From NCBI RefSeq assembly GCF_030409325.1, contig NZ_JAUFPR010000004.1, forward strand, positions 1,101,548 to 1,165,547: a DNA stretch of 64,000 bases, written 5' to 3'. Shown here piece after piece: positions 41,721-50,189 of the stretch (position 1 is its first letter; each line of letters begins with the position of its first letter). A program made the translations under genes and the position numbers. This DNA comes from Mucilaginibacter aquaedulcis. GTDB taxonomy: Bacteria > Bacteroidota > Bacteroidia > Sphingobacteriales > Sphingobacteriaceae. The notes beneath the pieces are model-generated. The model did no database searches. It had not been told where the DNA came from and was given only the letters and a program-made list of their open reading frames with translations.

Positions 41721-42437
41721 ATGACCCGTTTATCTGTCAACATCAATAAAATAGCTACCCTGCGCAATTCGCGCGGAGGCAATAATCCCGATCTGATACA
41801 AGTTGCTAAAGATTGTGAACGTTTTGGTGCCCAGGGAATCACTGTGCATCCACGACCAGACGAAAGGCATATCAGGTATAACGATGTGTTTGAACTTAAG
41901 AAAATAGTTACAACGGAGTTTAACATAGAGGGGAATTGTCAGGAGCAAAAATTTATTGACCTGGTTTTGGCCAATAAGCCTGAGCAGGTTACTCTGGTGC
42001 CAGATGTATTAGGACAGATTACCTCAAATCATGGCTGGGATACCATCACCAATTATCATTACCTGACAGATATGATAGCAGTATTTAAAAATGCCGGCAT
42101 ACGGGTATCAATATTTGTTGACCCCGTTGCCAAAATGGTTGAAGGTGCTGCCAAAACCGGCACCGACCGTATAGAATTGTACACCGAAGGTTATGCTACC
42201 CACTTTCATCAGGGTAAGGAACTGGCTATTGCTCCTTACATTGAGGCTGCTAAAACAGCCCAAAGCCTTGGTTTAGGTATTAATGCCGGGCATGATCTTG
42301 ATCTGCATAATCTAAAATATTTTGCCGAAAATATTCCTGGTTTACAGGAAGTTAGTATTGGTCACGCGCTTGTTAGCGATGCTTTATATTATGGGCTCGA
42401 AAATACCATACAACAATATTTAAGACAGTTGGCTTAA
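41721..42437 (+). CDS. pdxJ: Pyridoxine 5-phosphate synthase
   Basis: A 238-residue TIM-barrel enzyme that joins 1-deoxyxylulose 5-phosphate and 3-amino-2-oxopropyl phosphate to pyridoxine 5-phosphate, the last ring-forming step of the DXP-dependent vitamin B6 pathway. Motifs are VNINKIATLRNSRGG, GITVHPRPDERHIRY, TLVPDVLGQ, RIELYTEGYA, GLGINAGHDL and SIGHALVSDALYYG. The N-terminus aligns directly with known PdxJ proteins, so no later start is possible. A -7 element ends 4 nt before it. Glycine decarboxylase (gcvP), a PLP enzyme, follows under its own promoter. Confidence 0.97.
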   Translation: MTRLSVNINKIATLRNSRGGNNPDLIQVAKDCERFGAQGITVHPRPDERHIRYNDVFELKKIVTTEFNIEGNCQEQKFIDLVLANKPEQVTLVPDVLGQITSNHGWDTITNYHYLTDMIAVFKNAGIRVSIFVDPVAKMVEGAAKTGTDRIELYTEGYATHFHQGKELAIAPYIEAAKTAQSLGLGINAGHDLDLHNLKYFAENIPGLQEVSIGHALVSDALYYGLENTIQQYLRQLA

Positions 42438-42467
42438 TTATTCAGTGATGATCGCTCTATAGGAGCA

Positions 42468-42519
42468 AAAGCTTTGTAGAATACATAATTCAACATTTTT
42501 GGCGTGCCATTGGTACGCC
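42468..42519. repeat. Palindromic repeat, CGTGCC family (copy 3)
   Basis: GCAAAAGCTTTGTAG (about 42466-42480) is the reverse complement of CTACAAAGCTTTTGC at 11893-11907. GGCGTGCCATTGGTACGCC (42501-42519) is a hairpin with an ATT loop of the same kind as 12025-12039. Confidence 0.6.
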
Positions 42520-42681
42520 ATCCTGTTTTTTGCTGCAGAAGTTTTCACCCGTTGGGGAGAAAATATACTAATTGAATGATCTCTTCTGTGTTGGAATGAA
42601 AAGCAGCGAATTTTTGTCCCTTTATCTTTTGCCCTTTACCAAAAGATCTTGTAACCAATCTGTCAATAATATATTAGGCAA

Positions 42682-42712
42682 TTGTTACTCAGGTTGCAAA
42701 AGTGTACCTTTG
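42682..42712 (+). promoter_or_regulatory. Promoter of gcvP
   Basis: TTG at 42682-42684, 20 nt, then TACCTTTG at 42705-42712, 27 nt before the ATG. The implied leader is about 20 nt, too short for a glycine riboswitch. Confidence 0.65.
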
Positions 42713-42739
42713 CGCTAAATTTAGAGGGACCCTTGATTC

Positions 42740-45631
42740 ATGAAGTTGAACGCAGACTACCAGGAGAAGTTTCAATCGAGACATATTGCTCCAAATGAGG
42801 CCGATACGGCAAAAATGTTAAAAACTGTTGGTGTTAATTCATTAGATGAATTAATATCGCAAACGGTGCCTGAAAAAATCAGGTTAAAAAAACCACTTAA
42901 TTTACCGGCCGCTAAAAGCGAATTTGATTACCTGAATACTTTAAAGCAAACAGCTTCAAAAAACAAGGTATTTAAATCGTATATCGGTAAGGGTTATTAT
43001 GATGTTATTGTTCCTGGTGTAATACAGCGTAACATACTTGAAAATCCCGGATGGTATACACAATACACTCCTTATCAGGCCGAAATTGCACAGGGACGTT
43101 TGCAGGCGCTGCTTAATTTCCAAACCATGGTAATTGATTTAACCGGAATGGAAATAGCCAATGCATCATTACTTGACGAAGGTACTGCAGCAGCTGAGGC
43201 GATGTTTATGCAATATAGCCTGCGCAAAAATCAAAACGCAAATGTTTTCTTCGTATCTGAGGAGCTGTTTCCGCAAACTATCGATATTTTAAAAACCCGT
43301 TCAGAACCTTACGGTATCGAACTTCAAATAGGTGATCACCGTACAGTAGAGTTAACCGATAATATGTTCGGTGCCATTGTACAATATCCTGCAGGTAACG
43401 GTGCTGTATACAACTATACTGATTATGCTGCCAAAGCACATGAAAAAGGTATTAAGCTAACCGTTGTTGCCGATATCATGAGCCTTGTACTACTAACTCC
43501 TCCGGGCGAGTGGGGTGCTGATATCGTTGTGGGTTCAACTCAGCGTTTTGGTGTGCCAATGGGTTTTGGTGGTCCGCACGCCGCATTTTTTGCTACCAAA
43601 GAAGAATACAAACGCTCTATACCAGGCCGTATCATTGGTGTTACTATTGATAGTGCCGGTGATTATGCATTGCGTATGGCACTGCAAACACGTGAGCAGC
43701 ATATCCGTAGAGATAAGGCAACTTCAAATATTTGTACTGCGCAGGCATTATTAGCCATTATGGCCGGTATGTATGCCGTATACCATGGTCCGCAGGGCAT
43801 AAAATTAATTGCCGAAAGAATCCACGGTTTAGCAATATTGCTGGCGGGTTCATTGGAACAATTGGGCTATGAGCAATTAAACGAATCGTATTTTGATACC
43901 CTGAAGTTTGATGTTGGCGTATTAGCTGGCCCGATACATTCAGAGGCATTGAATAACGAAATGAACCTGAGCTATGAGGGTTCTGTAGTTACTATCGCTG
44001 TTGATGAAACCACCTCAGTTGAGGATATAAAAACAATAGTTAGGTTTTTTGCCAAAGTAAAAGGCAAAACCATTAATGATGTTGATTTAGATGGTTTAAA
44101 GGCTAACCTGGAAACAGTTATCCCTGCCGAATTGCAACGTAAATCTGCCTATTTAACACATAGTTTGTTCAATACGCATCATTCAGAGCATGAAATGCTG
44201 CGTTATATCAAATCGCTGGAGACCAAGGATCTTTCTCTTTGCCACTCTATGATAGCGCTGGGTTCATGCACCATGAAGCTTAACGCTACTACCGAAATGG
44301 TACCGATTACCTGGCCTCAATTCAGCAAGATACATCCCTTTGCCCCTGCCGATCAGGTAGGTGGTTACATGCAGCTGTTTGATGAAATCAACAACTGGTT
44401 AAGCGAGATCACAGGCTTTGCAGCCATGAGTTTGCAGCCAAACGCGGGAGCACAGGGCGAATATGCAGGCTTAATGGTTATCCGCGCGTATCATAATGAC
44501 CGTGGCGATCATCATCGTAATATCGCGTTGATCCCTTCATCAGCACACGGTACCAACCCTGCATCAGCAGCAATGGCCGGCATGAAGATAGTTGTGGTTA
44601 AATGCGACGATAATGGCAATATTGATGTTGCCGATATGAAAGCCAAAGCCGAGCAATATAAAAATGAACTTTCGTGCTTAATGGTTACCTATCCATCTAC
44701 TCACGGCGTATTTGAGGAGTCGATCATTGAGATATGTGATATCATTCACCAAAATGGTGGTCAGGTTTATATGGATGGTGCTAACATGAACGCCCAAGTA
44801 GGTTTAACCAGCCCGGCCAACATTGGTGCCGATGTTTGCCACCTTAATTTGCACAAAACCTTCTGTATCCCTCACGGTGGAGGTGGCCCAGGTATGGGGC
44901 CTATTGGTGTAGCTAAACATTTGGTGCCATATTTACCGGGCCATGCTGTGGTTGATATTGACAGAGGTAAATCTATACATGCTGTATCAGCAGCTCCATG
45001 GGGTTCTGCTTCTATCCTGATCATATCACACGCTTATATTGCTATGATGGGTGCGGATGGCTTAACCAATGCAACCCGTTATGCCATACTGAATGCTAAT
45101 TATATCAAAGCCAGATTGCAGGATCATTTCCCTGTATTATATGCAGGAGCTAACGGTCGTTGTGCGCATGAAATGATATTGGATTGTCGTTCATTTAAGC
45201 CATTTGGTATTGAGGTTACTGACATTGCCAAGCGCCTGATGGATTATGGTTTCCATGCACCAACCGTATCGTTCCCGGTTGCGGGTACCGTTATGGTTGA
45301 GCCTACAGAGTCTGAGCCTAAGCATGAGCTTGATCGTTTTTGTGATGCTATGATTGCCATACGTCATGAAATTGCCGATGTTGCCGACGGTGTTTTAGAT
45401 AAAACAGATAACCCGTTAAAAAATGCTCCACACACTGCCGCGGTAATTACCGGGAATAACTGGGAGCATTCATATACCCGTCAAAAAGCAGCGTTCCCGC
45501 TGCCTTACGTGGCCGCGTATAAATTCTGGCCTTCGGTTGGGCGTGTTAATGATACCTATGGCGACCGTACATTGATCTGTTCTTGCCCGCCATTAGAAGA
45601 TTATGCTTTTGAAGAAAGTGTGATAGAGTAG
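42740..45631 (+). CDS. gcvP: Glycine dehydrogenase (decarboxylating), fused P-protein
   Basis: A 963-residue single-chain P-protein of the glycine cleavage system, which uses pyridoxal phosphate to decarboxylate glycine and load the aminomethyl group on the H-protein lipoyl arm. The N-terminal half (about 1-440) has YIGKGYYDVIVPGVIQRN, TPYQAEIAQGRLQALLNFQ and LLDEGTAAAEAM. The C-terminal half has LGSCTMKLNATTEM, SSAHGTNPASA and the PLP lysine in LNLHKTFCIPHGGGGPGMG. Length matches the fused E. coli type (957). The gcvH and gcvT genes are not in the window. Confidence 0.98.
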   Translation: MKLNADYQEKFQSRHIAPNEADTAKMLKTVGVNSLDELISQTVPEKIRLKKPLNLPAAKSEFDYLNTLKQTASKNKVFKSYIGKGYYDVIVPGVIQRNILENPGWYTQYTPYQAEIAQGRLQALLNFQTMVIDLTGMEIANASLLDEGTAAAEAMFMQYSLRKNQNANVFFVSEELFPQTIDILKTRSEPYGIELQIGDHRTVELTDNMFGAIVQYPAGNGAVYNYTDYAAKAHEKGIKLTVVADIMSLVLLTPPGEWGADIVVGSTQRFGVPMGFGGPHAAFFATKEEYKRSIPGRIIGVTIDSAGDYALRMALQTREQHIRRDKATSNICTAQALLAIMAGMYAVYHGPQGIKLIAERIHGLAILLAGSLEQLGYEQLNESYFDTLKFDVGVLAGPIHSEALNNEMNLSYEGSVVTIAVDETTSVEDIKTIVRFFAKVKGKTINDVDLDGLKANLETVIPAELQRKSAYLTHSLFNTHHSEHEMLRYIKSLETKDLSLCHSMIALGSCTMKLNATTEMVPITWPQFSKIHPFAPADQVGGYMQLFDEINNWLSEITGFAAMSLQPNAGAQGEYAGLMVIRAYHNDRGDHHRNIALIPSSAHGTNPASAAMAGMKIVVVKCDDNGNIDVADMKAKAEQYKNELSCLMVTYPSTHGVFEESIIEICDIIHQNGGQVYMDGANMNAQVGLTSPANIGADVCHLNLHKTFCIPHGGGGPGMGPIGVAKHLVPYLPGHAVVDIDRGKSIHAVSAAPWGSASILIISHAYIAMMGADGLTNATRYAILNANYIKARLQDHFPVLYAGANGRCAHEMILDCRSFKPFGIEVTDIAKRLMDYGFHAPTVSFPVAGTVMVEPTESEPKHELDRFCDAMIAIRHEIADVADGVLDKTDNPLKNAPHTAAVITGNNWEHSYTRQKAAFPLPYVAAYKFWPSVGRVNDTYGDRTLICSCPPLEDYAFEESVIE

Positions 45632-46131
45632 TGTAACATTTTTGTTAATATACCAAGGAAACGCGTAGATGATTAAAGATCATCTGCGCGTTTTTGTTTA
45701 AGTTAATCAGTTTACTATTAAAACATTCTCATTTTGGTCATTTAGTTGACTGCTAATCATTTTATTCAGTATTCTATTGTGTTTTAAATCTTGAGTCTTA
45801 AATGTTTCCGGTACACTATAAAAAATAACGGTAAATTTTATTGGGTAAGAATATTGTAAAAAATGCCTTTTTTTGCTTCTGGGAGCTGTTTTTGTTTTAA
45901 AGAGCATAAAAATTGTACAAATTATGTATAATTTCGTTACACTAAATATGTTGTACTTAACATACAATATTACTCTTCATGAAATAAATATTCCGGTTTT
46001 GGATTATAATCATTATAATTAAAACAATATTCGGCAATACAACTTATGGGAATATAACTTTTTGATTCGACCAGCGTATAAAGCATTATCTATTTTAAAT
46101 ATAAACTAAGTACATCTATTCAAAGTGCCTT
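45632..46131. other. 500-nt intergenic region between gcvP and the lone receiver gene
   Basis: The left end holds the gcvP terminator. The rest is strongly A/T-rich. A reverse open frame at 45707-45967 has lysine- and isoleucine-biased translation without any domain and is not accepted as a gene. Around 45944-45968 there is an imperfect dyad (TATGTTGTACTTAACATA) that might be regulatory. No clear promoter is seen for the receiver gene. Confidence 0.5.
45659..45695 (+). terminator. Rho-independent terminator after gcvP
   Basis: AAACGCGTAGATGAT (45659-45673) pairs with ATCATCTGCGCGTTT (45679-45693) with one G-T pair, a 5-nt loop and a T run. Confidence 0.9.
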
Positions 46132-46551
46132 ATGACAATTAACGACAAGCCTGTTAGCGTATTATTGGTTGATGATGATGAGATCAATAATTTCATCTCC
46201 ATTAAATTAATAAAGAAGGCGCTGCTTAATACGGAGATTATGGCCTGTTTAAACGGAAAATTTGCTATAGATCAGCTGGCAGATATCCAGAAAAGAGATC
46301 CAAGCAAAATGCCCGATTACATTTTGCTGGATATAAATATGCCCATTATGAATGGCTGGGAATTTCTGGAAGAATTTAAGCGTTTGAATATAGACCCACT
46401 GGGTAAGAGCAAGATATATATTATTTCCTCATCTGTGTTTAGTAATGATATCAATAAGGCAAAATCATATCCGTTGGTGAAGGATTTTATATCCAAGCCA
46501 CTAAACGTTGAAAAAATAAAAGAGCTATTTGAAGTTCAAAACCACCATTAA
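46132..46551 (+). CDS. Single-domain response regulator
   Basis: A 139-residue receiver-only protein. The acidic cluster Asp14-Asp15-Asp16 is in VLLVDDDEIN, the phosphorylation site Asp67 in YILLDINMPIMNG, the conserved Ser/Thr in YIISSSVF and the lysine in DFISKPL. Proteins of this type, with an N-terminal DDDEINN, are common in Bacteroidota and usually act in phosphorelays or with hybrid kinases rather than binding DNA. No kinase gene is adjacent, so the partner is unknown. The stop overlaps the convergent MBL gene by 4 nt. Confidence 0.88.
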   Translation: MTINDKPVSVLLVDDDEINNFISIKLIKKALLNTEIMACLNGKFAIDQLADIQKRDPSKMPDYILLDINMPIMNGWEFLEEFKRLNIDPLGKSKIYIISSSVFSNDINKAKSYPLVKDFISKPLNVEKIKELFEVQNHH

Positions 46552-47315
46552 GCCGAGATCACTTTAAAGTGTTCGTCAGTTCGTTGTACGTTTCCTATTG
46601 CAAATGATTTAGAATGATAAAAAAGGCAGGTCCATCCTTCCTCAGCTGCCTTTTTTCCATATTCTTCACGTAGCATCATTGCTTTTCGCCCGTCCATATC
46701 ATACTTGGCAATAAACTTTCGGATTAATTGCTCTGGTTCGGGAAGTTCATCGCCCCCAAAAAATACCTTTTTTCCTTCTGTCTCAATCCAAAATACCTGG
46801 TGGTATGGGCAATGGCCTCCTGAATGTTCATATCTTATACCTGGCTGTACTTCACCATTGCCCTCAACAAAGGTAATATTGGCGTTCTTCAACGCTTCAA
46901 ATATTTCCTTATGATATGATGATGTTCGGCCGGCAAGCCCGGTTTCCCACTCCTGGCGTTGTATTACATGCTGAGCCCGGGGAAAGCTGGGTTTAAGTTT
47001 ACCATTTCGTTCAACCACCAAACCACCTGAATGATCATAATGAAGGTGCGACATCAGTACCAGGGAAACATCCTCCGGGTCAAAGCCTGCATTGCGAATG
47101 TTTTGATGAATCAGCAGCTCGTCACGGGTATCTTTAAAACCAAGGCCGGTGTCCAGTACAATAAGGTCATGATCTGTTTTGATCAGAAACGGGTTTACAT
47201 GAATAAATAACGATGCCGGGCGGTCTTTCGGGTTATCAAGCTCGGGATTAAAAGGGATAAATTTTTTGGTTGCATCAACCGAATATGAGCCTTCACCCAA
47301 CGCGAAAATTTCCAT
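46548..47315 (-). CDS. Metallo-beta-lactamase-fold hydrolase (lactonase-like)
   Basis: A 255-residue MBL-fold protein with His90-x-His92-x-Asp94-His95 in MSHLHYDHSGGL, a later histidine in HSGGHCPYHQ and an aspartate in VFFGGDELP. The layout resembles N-acyl-homoserine-lactonase-like hydrolases, but many relatives act on other lactones or phosphate and thioesters, so the substrate is open. There is no signal peptide. It is divergent from recJ, with word-array element 3 between. Confidence 0.82.
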   Translation of the reverse strand: MEIFALGEGSYSVDATKKFIPFNPELDNPKDRPASLFIHVNPFLIKTDHDLIVLDTGLGFKDTRDELLIHQNIRNAGFDPEDVSLVLMSHLHYDHSGGLVVERNGKLKPSFPRAQHVIQRQEWETGLAGRTSSYHKEIFEALKNANITFVEGNGEVQPGIRYEHSGGHCPYHQVFWIETEGKKVFFGGDELPEPEQLIRKFIAKYDMDGRKAMMLREEYGKKAAEEGWTCLFYHSKSFAIGNVQRTDEHFKVISA

Positions 47316-47328
47316 AGTATATATTTTT

Positions 47329-47413
47329 AGTATCAGGTAGTTAGTATCAAGACTTTGAGGTCTTTACAAAAAAACGCAGATGTCTTGATACTTGATACTA
47401 ACTACTTGATACT
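47329..47413. repeat. Word-array element 3 (TTGATACT-type) between the MBL gene and recJ
   Basis: Left arm 47329-47353 has AGTATCAGGTAGTTAGTATC then AAGAC. Right arm 47382-47413 has GTCTTGATACTTGATACTAA then CTACTTGATACT. The right arm's complement carries AAGTAGTTAGTATC, matching the left arm except for one base. The arms pair almost perfectly. Unlike the others, this element lies between divergent genes, ending 39 nt before recJ. Confidence 0.75.
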
Positions 47414-47452
47414 CGATTTAGTTATCTTTACTGCTTTTAAGCTACAAATGTA

Positions 47453-49150
47453 ATGAATAAACGCTGGACGGTAAGAGATAATGCAGATCATGATGTGGTC
47501 AAAAAATTAGCTGCCGAACTTAATATCGATAGCGTTTTAAGTACTCTGCTGGTTAACAGGGGTATACATACTTTTGACGAGGCACGTTACTTTTTCAGAC
47601 CCGATCAGCGGCACTTGCACGATCCTTTTTTGATGAAGGATATGGAAAAAGCCATTGAGCGCATTGAAGATGCCATAGCTGCCGGCGAAAAAATATTGAT
47701 ATACGGCGATTATGATGTGGATGGCACAACAGCTGTTGCAACTGTGTATGGCTTTTTTATAGAACGTTATGAAAACCTGGAGTATTACATCCCCGATCGT
47801 TACAAAGAGGGTTACGGTATATCAACCCAGGGTATTGATTACGCGGCAGATAACGGCTTTACGCTGATCATAGCGCTTGACTGCGGCATTAAATCTGTTG
47901 ATAAAATTGATTATGCCAATAGCCGCGGTGTTGATTTTATTATTTGCGATCACCACCTTCCCGGGGCCGAGTTGCCTGCCGCGGTGGCGGTACTTGATCC
48001 TAAACGTAACGATTGTGAATATCCATATAAAGAACTTTCGGGTTGCGGTATTGGTTTTAAGTTGATACAGGCTTATGCAGAAACGCATGATATTCCATTT
48101 GAGGAAGTTGCCCGTTTTTTAGACTTGGTAGCTATCAGCATATCCTGCGATATAGTACATATTACAGGCGAAAACAGGGTACTTGCACATTTTGGCCTTC
48201 AAAAGATCAATACTGATCCCTGCATTGGTGTGAAAACACTGATGGAAGTTTCGGGCAGGACGGGGAGCTTTACTATATCTGATGTGGTGTTTTTGCTTGG
48301 CCCGCGTATTAATGCCGCCGGCCGAATTGATGATGCCAAACATGCAGTTGAACTGCTTATAGCCTGTGATGAAGATTTAGCTAAAGAAAAAGGCCAAATG
48401 ATCAATATCCGTAATACGGAGCGCAAAGGTCATGATATGGACATTACCGGCGAGGCCTTAAACATTATAGATAATGATGAAGAGCTGATTAACCGGAAAT
48501 CAACCGTTGTTTTTAATGAAAACTGGCATAAAGGGGTTATTGGTATTGTGGCATCGCGGCTTACCGAAAAGTATTACCGGCCAACTATTGTGCTTACCCG
48601 GTCAAACGGTCACGTGGCCGGTTCGGCCCGCTCAGTTTTGGGTTACGATCTTTACGAAGCTCTGTGTGAGTGCAAAGATCTGCTGATACAGTTTGGCGGA
48701 CATAAATATGCCGCGGGCTTAACCATGGATCCCGAAAATGTAGAAGCTTTTAAAGCCCGTTTTGAGGAAGTAGTGAGCGCAACTATAGCGCCAGAACAAT
48801 TGATACAGCAGATACAAATTGACGCTGAATTACGTTTAAGCCAGATAGAACCGAAATTTTTCAGAATATTGAATCAGTTTGCACCATTCGGGCCCGAAAA
48901 TATGTCGCCGGTTTTCATTAGTAAAAATGTGTATGTTAGTGGCAATGCCAGCTTGGTTGGTGCCGCACATGTTAAAATGGCGGTAATGCAGGAAGGGTCG
49001 GTAGCGTTTGATTGCATTGCCTTTAACCATGGCGAGTACCTGCCGCAATTGAAAAGCGGTGTGCCGTTTGATATTTGTTACAGCATTGAAGAAAACGTAT
49101 GGCGCGAAAGGCGAACCATTCAATTGAATATTAAAGGAATACGGATATAA
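47453..49150 (+). CDS. recJ: Single-stranded-DNA-specific 5-prime exonuclease RecJ
   Basis: A 565-residue DHH-family nuclease that degrades single-stranded DNA from the 5-prime end in recombination and mismatch repair. Motif I is YGDYDVDGTTA (Asp86, Asp88, Asp90), motif III has the DHH triad Asp166-His167-His168 in IICDHHLPG, and the DHHA1 domain shows HKGVIGIVASRLTE and FGGHKYAAGLT. An OB-fold segment follows (about 460-560). Length matches the family (about 570). It heads a same-strand set recJ-lptB-GH3 whose gaps are both word-array elements. Confidence 0.97.
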   Translation: MNKRWTVRDNADHDVVKKLAAELNIDSVLSTLLVNRGIHTFDEARYFFRPDQRHLHDPFLMKDMEKAIERIEDAIAAGEKILIYGDYDVDGTTAVATVYGFFIERYENLEYYIPDRYKEGYGISTQGIDYAADNGFTLIIALDCGIKSVDKIDYANSRGVDFIICDHHLPGAELPAAVAVLDPKRNDCEYPYKELSGCGIGFKLIQAYAETHDIPFEEVARFLDLVAISISCDIVHITGENRVLAHFGLQKINTDPCIGVKTLMEVSGRTGSFTISDVVFLLGPRINAAGRIDDAKHAVELLIACDEDLAKEKGQMINIRNTERKGHDMDITGEALNIIDNDEELINRKSTVVFNENWHKGVIGIVASRLTEKYYRPTIVLTRSNGHVAGSARSVLGYDLYEALCECKDLLIQFGGHKYAAGLTMDPENVEAFKARFEEVVSATIAPEQLIQQIQIDAELRLSQIEPKFFRILNQFAPFGPENMSPVFISKNVYVSGNASLVGAAHVKMAVMQEGSVAFDCIAFNHGEYLPQLKSGVPFDICYSIEENVWRERRTIQLNIKGIRI

Positions 49151-49266
49151 GTCAAAATTAAAAGTTCAAAAGTCAAAAATTAACCGGCTTTTGAATCAGA
49201 TATATAAGGCAAAACTAAAGTTGAGAATACTGTTTTTAAACTTTGGGATTTTGACTTTTGAATTTG
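49151..49266. repeat. Word-array element 4 (TCAAAAGTCAAAA-type) between recJ and lptB
   Basis: TTCAAAAGTCAAAA at 49165-49178 and its exact complement TTTTGACTTTTGAA at 49249-49262 form a perfect 14-bp inverted repeat. Both arms are extended by degenerate copies (GTCAAAATTAAAAG on the left; TTTAAACTTTGGGA on the right). The element begins directly after the recJ stop and ends 4 nt before the lptB ATG. The same word, TCAAAAGTCAAAA, occurs inside waaA at 62988-63002. Confidence 0.75.
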
Positions 49267-49270
49267 CAAC

Positions 49271-50011
49271 ATGATTTTAAGAGCAGAGCATTTAGTAAAA
49301 AAATATAAGCAGCGTACGGTTGTTAATAACGTGTCGTTTGAGGTGGCTCAAGGTGAGATAGTTGGATTGCTCGGCCCAAATGGTGCAGGGAAAACCACCT
49401 CTTTTTACATGATAGTGGGGCTGATAAAACCTAATGAGGGTACCATTTTTCTGGATGATAAGGACATCACCGGCGATCCGATGTATCGTCGTGCTCAAAA
49501 GGGAATTGGATACCTGGCGCAAGAAGCTTCGGTATTTCGGAAACTTTCTGTAGAAGACAATATTAAAGCTGTTTTGGAAATGGGGGGAATGCCTAAAGAC
49601 AGGCAGCGTGATAAACTGGAAGAGTTGATTGATGAGTTCAGCTTGCACAAAGTGCGCAAAAATCGTGGCGATCTCCTGTCTGGTGGTGAGCGGCGCCGTA
49701 CCGAAATTGCAAGGGCGCTTGCAGCTGAGCCTAACTTTATTTTACTTGATGAACCTTTTGCCGGGGTTGACCCTATTGCGGTAGAAGAGATCCAGGCAAT
49801 GGTAGCCAAATTGAGGCACCGTAATATTGGTATCCTGATCACCGACCACAATGTGCAGGAAACATTATCGATTACCGACAGGGCTTACCTGCTTTTTGAG
49901 GGCAAGATACTGGAATCGGGTGTGCCCGAGGTACTGGCCGAGAACGAAATGGTGCGTAAGGTGTACCTGGGGGCCAATTTTGTATTGAAAAGAAAAGTAT
50001 TCCCGCAATAA
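49271..50011 (+). CDS. lptB: Lipopolysaccharide export ABC transporter ATP-binding protein
   Basis: A 246-residue ABC ATPase with Walker A GPNGAGKTT (35-43), Q loop, signature LLSGGERRRTEIARAL, Walker B FILLDEPFAGVDP and the H loop ITDHNVQE. The opening LRAEHLVKKYKQRTVV and the SGGERRRTEIARALA form are typical of LptB, which powers extraction of LPS from the inner membrane with LptF and LptG. Those partner genes are not in the window. It could also be considered as an ATPase for orphan permeases, but its sequence is LptB, not LolD/MacB. Confidence 0.95.
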   Translation: MILRAEHLVKKYKQRTVVNNVSFEVAQGEIVGLLGPNGAGKTTSFYMIVGLIKPNEGTIFLDDKDITGDPMYRRAQKGIGYLAQEASVFRKLSVEDNIKAVLEMGGMPKDRQRDKLEELIDEFSLHKVRKNRGDLLSGGERRRTEIARALAAEPNFILLDEPFAGVDPIAVEEIQAMVAKLRHRNIGILITDHNVQETLSITDRAYLLFEGKILESGVPEVLAENEMVRKVYLGANFVLKRKVFPQ

Positions 50012-50186
50012 GAATCAAGAGGTTAGAATCAAGCATCAGGACCTATCATGCTTTGTCATGAAACCCATGCATAGTCCTTTTAGGGATTAACCAAATTTTT
50101 CCTATCTTAACTCTTGATTCTAAATTCTTGACTCTCTTAGCATATTTTTCATATCTTGACTCCAGATTCTAATTTCTTGATTCTTT
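50011..50186. repeat. Word-array element 5 (TTGATTCTAA-type) between lptB and the GH3 gene
   Basis: Left arm AAGAATCAAGAGGTTAGAATC (from 50010; written as AAGAATCAAGA and GGTTAGAATC) matches at 19 of 21 positions the complement of GATTCTAATTTCTTGATTCT at 50166-50185. Further complement copies lie at 50112-50137 (CTCTTGATTCTAAATTCTTG) and 50155-50168. The element spans the whole gap from the lptB stop to 3 nt before the GH3 start. Confidence 0.75.
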
Positions 50187-50189
50187 AAT

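Larger units (their letters stand above)
42438..42739. other. 302-nt intergenic region upstream of gcvP
   Basis: Contains a CGTGCC-family repeat (42468-42517) and, at the right end, the gcvP promoter. No coding sequence is seen. Confidence 0.6.

Noticed and set aside
42438..42739. Glycine riboswitch upstream of gcvP
   Set aside because: The promoter at 42682-42712 leaves only about 20 nt of leader and no tandem aptamer motif is visible.
45707..45967. 86-codon reverse frame in the gcvP to receiver-gene gap
   Set aside because: Its translation is a mix of hydrophobic and lysine-rich stretches without a domain, follows the A/T bias of the gap, and has no promoter or partner.
49271..50011. lptB as the missing ATPase of the permease array
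   Set aside because: The sequence has LptB features and sits in a separate gene set 13 kb away. LptB normally works with LptF and LptG.
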